Shown: piece by piece, positions 33,253 through 41,438 of the stretch
Layout of the letters: each line of letters opens with the position of its first letter
Numbering within the stretch: position 1 is the first letter of the stretch
Source: Dyella tabacisoli
GTDB taxonomy: Bacteria > Pseudomonadota > Gammaproteobacteria > Xanthomonadales > Rhodanobacteraceae
Direction: 5' to 3'
Length of the DNA stretch: 64,000 nt
Assembly: GCF_003350925.1 (NCBI RefSeq)
Contig: NZ_KZ857184.1
Location: 111,493 to 175,492, forward strand
Made by a program: the position numbers and the translations under genes
Notes under the pieces: model-generated
Database searches by the model: none
Told to the model about the DNA's origin: nothing
What the model saw: only the letters and a program-made list of their open reading frames with translations

Positions 33253-33586
33253 AGCGCTCACGCAAGATAAGTGAATGAGCCGCCCACGGAGTCCAGACGG
33301 ATAACCGAGTGGCGACGGAAGCATCCTACCCAAAATACTTGACACCATCAAAACTTTTTGATCGTATGAAAATCATGTAAACGTCCACTGCTGGCGGTAA
33401 TTGCAAGCCGTTCCGCGGCAAAGAGGCGTGGCGACAGCCGCCAGACCTATCTGGCATTTCCATCTACGGCCACTTGGCCGTCAGACACAGGCCGTTACAC
33501 AGGCACGGAGCAAAACACATAGCCCGACATGGGGAGGTTACGCCGTGGCGGTTAGCAATCAAAAACAGGATCGTTGGGGAGAGGAT
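33253..33586. other. Divergent promoter region between the NTF2-like gene and the TonB receptor
   Basis: It holds the TTGACA and inverted repeat annotated separately and the GGGAGAGG ribosome-binding site of the receptor at about 33577-33584. The plus-strand frame here is an extension of the receptor frame without signal-peptide character. Confidence 0.5.
33339..33367 (+). promoter_or_regulatory. Candidate sigma-70 promoter with overlapping operator
   Basis: TTGACA at 33339-33344 is followed after 17 bases by the weak -10 TCGTAT at 33362. The inverted repeat ATCAAAA-CT-TTTTGAT (33347-33362) fills the spacer, a position where a bound repressor would block the polymerase. The nearby XRE-cupin protein is the obvious candidate. 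Confidence 0.4.
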
Positions 33587-35920
33587 ATGAACAACAAACG
33601 CGGACGCGTGCTTTTCTGTACGTCCCTATTGGCCAGCGCGTTGCTGGCAGACATGGCTTACGCACAAACATCGCCAAGCGGCGATGTCGGCAAGAAAAAA
33701 CCGATACCGGCGGCTATCGACCAAGCGGCTGAAACGCCGCAGGCAACCACCCTGCAAGGCATCGTGGTTACCGCCGCCAAGCGCGAGCAGGATATTCAGA
33801 AGGTGCCGATCAGTATGGCGGCGTATTCCGGCGAGCAGCTCGAACGCCAGGGCGTGAACAGCCTTACCGACCTGGCGCGGATGGCGCCGGCACTCACCGT
33901 CGTCTCGTCCGGTCCGGGCTCAAACAACCTCATCATCCGCGGCATTTCTTCGAGCGCGGGGTCGGCGGCAACCGTCGGTTATTACCTGGACGACGTGCCG
34001 ATCGCCGCCTCCAGCAACGCCGCCCTGCTATCAACGCGCGGGGTCATCGACCCATCGGTGTTCGATATCGAGCGCGTCGAGGTGCTGCGTGGCCCACAGG
34101 GCACGATCTACGGTTCGAGCTCAATGGGCGGCACCATCAAATACGTCACCAACCAGCCCGATGCCAATAGCACCGAGGCGAGAATCAAGACCGACCTGTC
34201 GGGCACTTATCACGGCGGCTTCAACGGCAACCTCAATGGCGTGCTGAACCTGCCGCTGGTGCAGGACAAAGTGGGTCTGCGCGTCTCCGCGTATTACCGC
34301 AATGACGATGGCTATATCGACCGCTACCCGATCGATCCGAAAAACTATCTGGCCGCCGACCCCAACGGCAAGAAAAAAGACAACGTCAACACCTTCAAGA
34401 CCTACGGCACCCGCGTTGCCTTGCTGATTAAGCCAGACGACACCTTGACCATCACGCCCAGCTTTATCTACCAGTATTCGCGGCTCGGCTCGCCGTTCAC
34501 CTACGACAAGGTTCCGGCCAATCTGCAAAACCCTTATCAGGTGCGCGATATCGACGAAACCAATGTGCAGAAGTCGACGATTTCCAATCTCGCCATCCAC
34601 AAACAGTTTCGCAGTGTCGAGCTGATGTCCTCGACGTCGTACTTCACACGTGACGTGAACATCCGTGACGACAGCTCCAAGGTCATCAATTATTTCTTCG
34701 GGCTACCCAGCGTCTATCCGACGACCATGTACGGTAGCTACAAGAACAAGGAGTTCACCCAGGAGGTACGCGCCACCAGCACCTTCGACGGCCCCTTTCA
34801 GGCCATCGTCGGCGCCTTCTATCACAACGTGAAAGCGCCGCTTGAGTCATCCATTCCCTACCCGGCCGGGTTCAACCAGACCTTCAATACGCCGTTTCCG
34901 AATTACGCGACGATGTATCGTGGAACCCGCCATGCGGATCTGGACGAGTACGCCATCTTCGGCGAGGTGTCCTACAACATCACCGACAAGTTGAAGGCCA
35001 GCGCCGGACTGCGCGCTTTCGAGGTGAAGCAGTCTTTTGCGCAAACCGGCGACGGCCTGCTCAACGGCGGCCCCAGCAGCGTCAAGAGCAGCTCCAAGGA
35101 CTACGGCAGCACCCCGAAGTACACACTTCAATATCAGCTCTCGCCCGACAACATGATTTATGCCACCGCCTCGCAAGGCTACCGGCCGGGTGGGCCGAAT
35201 AACCCGGCGCCGGCTTCGCTGTGCGGCACCGAGGTGGCCGGCCTGGGGCTTAGCCAGTCGCAGCTCAACAAATACGGCCCGGATTACCTGTGGAACTACG
35301 AACTGGGCATGAAAACCGCGTGGCTGGATCGCCGACTCATGGTCAACGCGTCGGTTTATCACATCGACTGGAGCAAGGTGCAGCAGCAAATCGTGCTGGG
35401 TTGCGGCTATAACATCACCGCCAACTTCGGCAATGCGGTGAGCCAGGGCGGCGAGCTGGAAGTCAAATTTCTGCCGATCAGCGCGCTGACACTCAGTGCC
35501 GGCGTCGGTTATACCGATGCCCATCTGAAGAGCAATGTGCCCGGCACCCCGGCCAAGAACGGGGATCGGCTGACCAACGTGCCACGCCTGAGCGCGTCTA
35601 CATCGGCCGAATACCGCCGCCGCGTCAATGCCGACTACAACGGCTTCGTACGAGCCGATGTCAGCTACGTCGGCAACTCCACTTACTTGTACGACAGAAC
35701 CAGCCCGTTCTACCGCCGCGGTGGCTTTGCCACGACCAACCTTCGGATCGGCGTGGAGGGCCGCAACGGATTCGATATCTCCGTATACGCCACCAACCTG
35801 TTCGATAAACGCGGTGAAACCGACCTGCCGGTGGCAATCTCCGCCGACCTGCCGACCACCCGTCGGGCAGCGCTCAATCAGCCGCGCACGATTGGGCTCA
35901 CGGTGCAGTACCACTACTAA
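33587..35920 (+). CDS. TonB-dependent receptor
   Basis: A 777-residue outer-membrane receptor. A signal peptide (LFCTSLLASALLADMAYAQ) leads to the TonB box region (QGIVVTAAKREQDIQKVPIS), a plug (LIIRGISSSAGSAA, VEVLRGPQGTIYGSSSMGGT) and a C-terminal barrel ending GLTVQYHY. The start is ATG 33587 with GGGAGAGG upstream; an extra 62 residues to 33401 have no signal character. It resembles the iron-complex/vitamin B12-type receptors that Xanthomonadales use for many plant polymers; the ligand cannot be told. A strong hairpin follows the stop. Confidence 0.9.
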   Translation: MNNKRGRVLFCTSLLASALLADMAYAQTSPSGDVGKKKPIPAAIDQAAETPQATTLQGIVVTAAKREQDIQKVPISMAAYSGEQLERQGVNSLTDLARMAPALTVVSSGPGSNNLIIRGISSSAGSAATVGYYLDDVPIAASSNAALLSTRGVIDPSVFDIERVEVLRGPQGTIYGSSSMGGTIKYVTNQPDANSTEARIKTDLSGTYHGGFNGNLNGVLNLPLVQDKVGLRVSAYYRNDDGYIDRYPIDPKNYLAADPNGKKKDNVNTFKTYGTRVALLIKPDDTLTITPSFIYQYSRLGSPFTYDKVPANLQNPYQVRDIDETNVQKSTISNLAIHKQFRSVELMSSTSYFTRDVNIRDDSSKVINYFFGLPSVYPTTMYGSYKNKEFTQEVRATSTFDGPFQAIVGAFYHNVKAPLESSIPYPAGFNQTFNTPFPNYATMYRGTRHADLDEYAIFGEVSYNITDKLKASAGLRAFEVKQSFAQTGDGLLNGGPSSVKSSSKDYGSTPKYTLQYQLSPDNMIYATASQGYRPGGPNNPAPASLCGTEVAGLGLSQSQLNKYGPDYLWNYELGMKTAWLDRRLMVNASVYHIDWSKVQQQIVLGCGYNITANFGNAVSQGGELEVKFLPISALTLSAGVGYTDAHLKSNVPGTPAKNGDRLTNVPRLSASTSAEYRRRVNADYNGFVRADVSYVGNSTYLYDRTSPFYRRGGFATTNLRIGVEGRNGFDISVYATNLFDKRGETDLPVAISADLPTTRRAALNQPRTIGLTVQYHY

Positions 35921-35927
35921 CCAGCCG

Positions 35928-35970
35928 CCGGAACCATGCAGCGCGTCAACCGCGCGTTGCATGGTTCCGG
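35928..35970 (+). terminator. Stem-loop after the TonB receptor
   Basis: CCGGAACCATGCAGCGCG and its complement CGCGTTGCATGGTTCCGG form a long stem with one mismatch a few bases past the stop codon. It lacks a U-tract but is well placed for a terminator or mRNA 3' end. Confidence 0.55.
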
Positions 35971-36195
35971 GCAGCCGCTGAGGCATCAGGCCATCGACTT
36001 AAGCTGTCGGGAGCCGCCTGAGTGCAGTCAAACGGCGCTCGGTGGCAGCCTGAAAACATGGGCAAAACCTAGCCGCAGCCTCAACGCCTGACCTGGTGCT
36101 GACCGCCGGTTACAGTCTTTTATTGAGCCAACCGCCCAGCGTTAGTAAGCTCGCCGAGCTTTCAGGCCTCGTGTGAGGCGGCCACGGGGATCGTT

Positions 36196-38793
36196 TTGAG
36201 CGTTACACCAGTCAGTCCAGACAGCCGGCATCCTCGGCTCGCAGCCATCCTGCTCGCGCTTGTCGTGGCTGCCATGAATATTGGCCTGTGGTGGTGGAGC
36301 AATCTCCCGCATGGCCCGGAGGACTGGAAAGGCCCGATCGGCGGCTTTGCGCTGTCCGCGTTCCAGCGCTACCAGAACCCGTTGAAACTGGATTTCCCCA
36401 GCGATGAGGAAATCGACGGCGACCTCAAGCTGATAAGCCAATACAGCCCGCGCATCCGTACTTATTCGATGCTGGAGAATGCGCAGATCTACCGGCTGGC
36501 CGACAAAAACGGCCTCAATGTGCTGGCCGGCGCCTGGATCGACAACCGCCTGGACAACAACGAGAAGGAAATCGAGACACTGATCGCCCAGGCGCGGCGT
36601 TATCCCACCTCGATCAAACGGGTCATCGTCGGCAACGAGGTGCTGTTCCGTAACAACGTCACGCCCGAACAGCTAATGGCTTATGCCGACCGCGTACGCG
36701 CGGCGATCAATCAACCGGTATCGATCGCCGAGCCGTGGCATATCTGGGCGAAATACCCCGAGCTGGCCGACCACGTCGACTTCATCACCGTGCATCTGTT
36801 CCCGTACTGGAACGGCATCGACCGCAAGAGCGCCATCGGCGACGCGCTCGGCAGCTACAACCAGCTACGCCAACTGTTTCCGAACAAACCGATCGTCATC
36901 GGCGAAATCGGCTGGCCCTCCAACGGCAACCGCTTCCAGTACGCCGACCCGTCGGTGTCCAACGAAGCGATCTTCCTGCGTCAGTGGTTCAACGAGGCCA
37001 AGAAACGAAACATCGACTACTACGTGATGGAAGCCTTCGATCAGCCGTGGAAAGAGCAGCTTTCCGGCCGCACCGAAGCCTACTGGGGCATGTTCAGCGC
37101 CGACCGCAAGCCGAAGTTCCCCTTCACCGGCCCGGTGACCGAGGACGTGAAGTGGCCGTGGAAGGCGATTGCCGCCAGCCTGCTGGCCCTGCTGCCGATG
37201 ATCTGGTTCGCCCACCGTTTCCGCCGTTTCAAGCTGACCGGGCGATTCTTTTTCGCCGGCCTCATTCAGTTGGCCTGCGGCTTGATCGTGTGGTCGGCCA
37301 CACTGCCGTTCAACTATTACCTGAGCTGGATCGACTGGACCATGTTGGTGCTGTTGTTCCCGGCACAGATCGCGATCCTGGCGATTCTGCTTATCAACGG
37401 CTTTGAGTTCACCGAAGTACTGTGGCGCCCGCGCTGGGTGCGCCATGCCGGCATGCTGCGCCCCGACCCGCCCGAAAAGCAGCCGTTCGTGTCGATTCAC
37501 CTGGCTTGCTACAACGAGCCGCCGGAAATGGTCATCGTCACGCTCGATTCGCTGGCCGCGCTCGATTACAACAATTACGAAGTCTTGGTGATCGACAACA
37601 ACACCAAAGACCCGAATGTGTGGAAGCCGGTGCAGGAGTATTGCGAAAAGCTCGGCAAGCACTTCCGCTTCTTCCATCTGGAACCGTGGCCCGGCTACAA
37701 GGCCGGCGCGCTGAATTTCGGCCTGAAAGAAACCGACCCGCGCGCCGACGTGGTGGCGGTGATCGATGCCGACTACGAAGTACGCGCCGACTGGCTGGCC
37801 GCCCTCACCGGCCACTTCCACGATCCCAAGGTGGCCGTGGTGCAATGCCCGCAGGCGCACCGCGAGTTCGAGCACAACACCTTCCGCCGTATGACCGCAT
37901 GGGAATACGATGGCTTCTTCCGCATCGGCATGCACCACCGCAACGAGCGCAACGCGATCATTCAGCACGGCACCATGACCATGGTGCGGCGATCCGCGCT
38001 GGAAGGCACCGGCGGCTGGTCCGAATGGACCATTTGCGAAGACGCCGAGCTGGGCCTGCGCCTGATGCACGCCGGCTACGACCTGGTCTACGTCGATGAG
38101 CTGATGGGCAAGGGCCTCACCCCCGCCGACTTCAAGGCGTACAAGAGCCAGCGCTACCGCTGGGCCTTCGGTGCCATGCAGATTCTCAAGGGCCGTTGGG
38201 ACTGGATGACCAAAAAGGGCCCACTCTCAGGCGGTCAGCGCTTCCACTTCCTCACCGGCTGGTTCAGTTGGTTTGCCGATGCGCTGCATTTGTTGTTCAC
38301 CCTGATGGCGATCTTCTGGACCGCCGGCATGGTCGCCTTCCCCGCCCTGTTCAACCTGCCCATGCAGTTGTTCTTGGTGCCGGTCATCGGATTCTTCTTT
38401 GCCAAGGCCATCTTCGGCATCGTGCTGTATCGCGCCCGCGTGCCCTGTAGCTGGTACGACACGCTGATGGCCTCGCTGGCGAGCATGGGTCTGTCACACG
38501 CGATTGCACGCGGCATCCTGCATGGCCTGACCCGCGAGAAAACCTCGTTCGTAGTAACTGCCAAGAGCCGCCGGCTGGGCGGCAGCAACTTCGCTGCCTT
38601 CGCGCCGGTACGCGAAGAGCTATTAATGGCCTGCGCCTTGCTGTTCTGCGTACTTGGTATGGCGGCGAACTATGGCGCGCAGTACATCGAGGGCCTCTTG
38701 TGGATGTTTATTCTGGCTGCGCAGGCGATTCCGTATGTGTCGGCGGTGATTGGGGCTTGGATTGCGCATAAGGCTGGGGATAAGGCTGGTTGA
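36196..38793 (+). CDS. GH17-GT2 fusion, membrane beta-glucan synthase (NdvB/NdvC-like)
   Basis: An 865-residue membrane protein. After a TM anchor (AILLALVVAAMNIGLWWW) comes a GH17-like domain in which the two catalytic Glu are present (Glu148 in VGNEVLF, Glu237 in VIGEIGWPS). Then TM helices (about 325-410) and a GT2 processive transferase follow: Asp524/Asp526 in VIDADYEV, QHGTMTMVRRSALE, TICEDAELGLRL and QRYRWAFGAMQ (QxxRW), then more TM helices to the end. This layout is known from NdvB of Pseudomonas aeruginosa and NdvC of Bradyrhizobium, which make beta-1,3-glucans; periplasmic glucans there affect biofilm antibiotic tolerance. The start is a TTG preceded by ACGGGGA. The gene stands alone. 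Confidence 0.88.
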   Translation: MSVTPVSPDSRHPRLAAILLALVVAAMNIGLWWWSNLPHGPEDWKGPIGGFALSAFQRYQNPLKLDFPSDEEIDGDLKLISQYSPRIRTYSMLENAQIYRLADKNGLNVLAGAWIDNRLDNNEKEIETLIAQARRYPTSIKRVIVGNEVLFRNNVTPEQLMAYADRVRAAINQPVSIAEPWHIWAKYPELADHVDFITVHLFPYWNGIDRKSAIGDALGSYNQLRQLFPNKPIVIGEIGWPSNGNRFQYADPSVSNEAIFLRQWFNEAKKRNIDYYVMEAFDQPWKEQLSGRTEAYWGMFSADRKPKFPFTGPVTEDVKWPWKAIAASLLALLPMIWFAHRFRRFKLTGRFFFAGLIQLACGLIVWSATLPFNYYLSWIDWTMLVLLFPAQIAILAILLINGFEFTEVLWRPRWVRHAGMLRPDPPEKQPFVSIHLACYNEPPEMVIVTLDSLAALDYNNYEVLVIDNNTKDPNVWKPVQEYCEKLGKHFRFFHLEPWPGYKAGALNFGLKETDPRADVVAVIDADYEVRADWLAALTGHFHDPKVAVVQCPQAHREFEHNTFRRMTAWEYDGFFRIGMHHRNERNAIIQHGTMTMVRRSALEGTGGWSEWTICEDAELGLRLMHAGYDLVYVDELMGKGLTPADFKAYKSQRYRWAFGAMQILKGRWDWMTKKGPLSGGQRFHFLTGWFSWFADALHLLFTLMAIFWTAGMVAFPALFNLPMQLFLVPVIGFFFAKAIFGIVLYRARVPCSWYDTLMASLASMGLSHAIARGILHGLTREKTSFVVTAKSRRLGGSNFAAFAPVREELLMACALLFCVLGMAANYGAQYIEGLLWMFILAAQAIPYVSAVIGAWIAHKAGDKAG

Positions 38794-39671
38794 GGCTTAC
38801 GCGACCTGGATCACCTGCGGCGGGCTTTCGAACCCCTGCCGGGGCCCGAGTCACTTTTCTTTGCTTGCTCAAAGAAAAGTAACCAAAAGAAAGAGCACCC
38901 CGGTGCGTCGCCCTACGGGCTTGTGAGGGTCGGCCGGGCTTTTCGACAGTGCATCCATGCACTGGCGAAAAGGACTCGGCATCCATGCCGAGTCCCCTGC
39001 GGGCCTGATCGTCCGACCCTCACCGACGCACAGGGGCCCCAAGGTCAAGAGCAACGTCAAAAGCCGCTGCTCGCGCCGCTTTTGCTCCTCCGGGGAGGCT
39101 GGGAGGGGGTCCAACCTCGCCGCAAGATTGAACCCCTCCCCAACCCTCCCCTGCAAGCAGGGGAGGGGGCTGTGCGGCGTGCATTTCATATATCGGCGAC
39201 TGCGTGCAGTCGCTCCCGAGTGCGCGCAGGACGCGCGCTGCTCTTCGGGGCCCCTTTGCAGCGGTGAGGCTTGGACGACAAGGCCCGTAGGGGCATCGAC
39301 ATGGATGTCGATGCCTTTTCGCCAGGGCAGGAAGCCCTGTCGAAAAGCCCGGCCAAGCCTCACGCACTCGTAGGGCAGGATGCCCGTAGAGCGCTGCACC
39401 GGGGTGCTCTTTCTTTTGGTTACTTTTCTTTGAGCAAGCAAAGAAAAGTGACTCGGACCCCGGCAGGGGTTCGAAAACCGCCGCAGGCGACCAGCTAGCG
39501 CAGCATCACCAACAGGCGAAACCCCGCCGCAGGCGAACAACCCAGCCCCACCCCACATTTAGGAATCATCCGATCCCCCGGTACATTTGCCATCAACCTC
39601 CACCCCGCTAAGCTGACCCAAACAAGTTCGTCATACGAACCCACTGCCCCTTAAGTAGACGGAATCTACGC
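38794..39671. other. Non-coding region with a nested inverted-repeat element
   Basis: Nearly 900 bp without a convincing gene between the GT2 gene and tamA, filled largely by the element at 38820-39487. All open frames here (several are 70-229 codons, both strands) arise from the G/C-rich repeat and have no ribosome-binding site. Confidence 0.65.
38820..39487. repeat. Large nested inverted-repeat element
   Basis: Outer arms 38820-38906 and 39396-39487 are near-complementary; each contains the block TCACTTTTCTTTGC...AAAGAAAAGT with AACCAAAAGAAAGAGCACC. Inside are further inverted segments (GGGCTTTTCGAC... and ...GTCGAAAAGCCC) and a C/G hairpin at about 39150-39172. Both arms contain their own AAAGAAAAGT/ACTTTTCTTT stem. 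I know the outer arm motif as a dispersed repeat of Xanthomonadales genomes; the full 670-bp arrangement may be an insertion or a recombination hot-spot. Confidence 0.85.
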
Positions 39672-41438
39672 ATGCGCCGACATCGACGCCTTGGCCTGCT
39701 CACCCTGCCCCTGCTGCTACTTCCCGCCCTGGCTCACGCCGGGGTGCAATTGGCCGTAGATGGGGTGGATGACACGCTCAAGACGGCGGTCGTTGCCGGT
39801 GTGGAGTTATCGCAATACGCCAATCGCGAGGCCAGTGAGGCCCAGGTGCAGCGCCTATATGCTCGCGCAGCCGACCAAGTGAAGTCGTCGCTGGAGCCTT
39901 ACGGTTATTACGACGCCACGGCGGTAGGCGAGCTGCAACAAGTCGGCAGTGACTGGCGTGTCACCTTGCATGTGAAACTGGGCGAACCGGTGAAGGTGAC
40001 CCAGGTCGAGATCACACTGGAGAAAGAGGCGGCTGAGATTCCCTCGGTTCGCCGCGCCGAAGCCGCCATCAAGCGATTAAAAGATCAGCCGCTCAATCAC
40101 GGCAGCTACGACGCGGCACGCGACGCGTTGAGCGCCAACCTCACCGCGCACGGTTTTCTGGATGCAAAGCTCGTCACTCACCAGGTCGAGGTCAATCGCG
40201 CCAACCGCAGCGCGGCGATCAAGCTGGAGTGGCAGATCGGTCAGCGCTACCGCTATGGCCAGGTGCTGTTCGATGGCTCGCAATTTCGCGAAGGTTTCCT
40301 CGATCGCTATGTGCCCTTCAAATCGGGCGACTATTTCGACCAATACCAATTGCTGCAATTGCAGCAGGCATTGAATGGCGCCGATTATTTTTCGGTGGTC
40401 AATGTACAGCCCGACATCGATGCCAAGGGCGACGGCAAGGTGGATGTCAAAGTAGAGCTGGCGCCGGCCAAGCGCACGATTTATACCGGCGGCCCGTTTG
40501 TCGGCACCGATACCGGTGTCGGCGTGCGAGGCGGCATGGAGCGTCGCTGGATCAATCGGCGCGGACACAAATGGAAAAACGAAATCGTGCTGGCGCAGCG
40601 GCTGAAGACCTTATCGACCACATACACGATCCCGATGCCGGGCATCAACCAGCGCAGCTTCAATATCGGCGCGAACTTTCGCGATGCCAATACCGACACC
40701 TCTAAATCACGCACGCTGGAGCTGGTCGGCAACGAAACCCGTTTATGGCATGGCTGGACCCGCACGATCGGCCTGCATGCACTTTCAGGCACGTTTACGG
40801 TCGGCCAGAAAGGCGGCGAAAACACCAACACGCTCGGCATCGAACATGGCCGCAGCACGCTGTTCTACCCCGAGGTTTCGCTATCGCGCAAACAGGCTGA
40901 CAGCCCCACCTTCGTGCGGCGCGGCTGGTCGATTGACGTCTCTGCGCGCAGCACCGTCGGCACCCTGCTCTCCGATACCCGCTTCAGCGATGTCACCGTC
41001 GATGCCAAATGGATTCGCGCATTCAGCAAACGCGATCGGCTCATTTTGCGCGGCAGTGCCGGTTATACCTGGACCAACGATTTCACCGCACTGCCGCCGC
41101 AGCTACGTTTTTTCGCCGGCGGCGATCGCTCCGTGCGCGGCTATGGCTTTCAATCCATCGGCCCGCGCAATACATACAATCGCGTTATCGGCGGCAAAAA
41201 CCTGCTGGTCGCCAGCACCGAAGTGGAGCACTACTTCACCAAGAACTGGGGCATCGCCGCTTTTGTCGATGCCGGCAATGCGTTCAACGGCTTCGATTAC
41301 CGGCCACGCGTAGGCGCCGGGCTGGGCGTGCGCTGGCTATCGCCGGTAGGCATGATTCGCGTGGACCTAGGCACGCCGATCCACGATACACAGAACCACG
41401 GCGTGGAACTGCACCTCGTGATTGGGCCTGATCTATGA
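39672..41438 (+). CDS. tamA: TamA, outer-membrane translocation and assembly module
   Basis: A 588-residue Omp85-family protein. The signal peptide (LLTLPLLLLPALAHAG) is followed by POTRA-type repeats (GVQLAVDGVDDTLKTAV; VTQVEITLEKEAAEIPSV; RYRYGQVLFDGSQFREGFL) and a 16-strand barrel. The barrel shows the Omp85 signature GGDRSVRGYGFQSIGP with VRGY and ends in a strand with GPDL. TamA with TamB inserts autotransporters and other outer-membrane proteins. Its stop overlaps the tamB start by four bases. Confidence 0.92.
   Translation: MRRHRRLGLLTLPLLLLPALAHAGVQLAVDGVDDTLKTAVVAGVELSQYANREASEAQVQRLYARAADQVKSSLEPYGYYDATAVGELQQVGSDWRVTLHVKLGEPVKVTQVEITLEKEAAEIPSVRRAEAAIKRLKDQPLNHGSYDAARDALSANLTAHGFLDAKLVTHQVEVNRANRSAAIKLEWQIGQRYRYGQVLFDGSQFREGFLDRYVPFKSGDYFDQYQLLQLQQALNGADYFSVVNVQPDIDAKGDGKVDVKVELAPAKRTIYTGGPFVGTDTGVGVRGGMERRWINRRGHKWKNEIVLAQRLKTLSTTYTIPMPGINQRSFNIGANFRDANTDTSKSRTLELVGNETRLWHGWTRTIGLHALSGTFTVGQKGGENTNTLGIEHGRSTLFYPEVSLSRKQADSPTFVRRGWSIDVSARSTVGTLLSDTRFSDVTVDAKWIRAFSKRDRLILRGSAGYTWTNDFTALPPQLRFFAGGDRSVRGYGFQSIGPRNTYNRVIGGKNLLVASTEVEHYFTKNWGIAAFVDAGNAFNGFDYRPRVGAGLGVRWLSPVGMIRVDLGTPIHDTQNHGVELHLVIGPDL

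Noticed and set aside
34847..35986. 379-codon minus-strand frame opposite the TonB receptor
   Set aside because: Shadow reading of the barrel-coding strand; no conserved motif and no upstream signals.
36865..38070. 401-codon minus-strand frame opposite the glucan synthase
   Set aside because: Shadow of the GT2 domain with Arg/Gln/His-rich composition.
38869..39558. 229-codon minus-strand frame and several shorter ones in the nested repeat
   Set aside because: They read through inverted-repeat DNA in all frames and have no ribosome-binding site or recognisable product.
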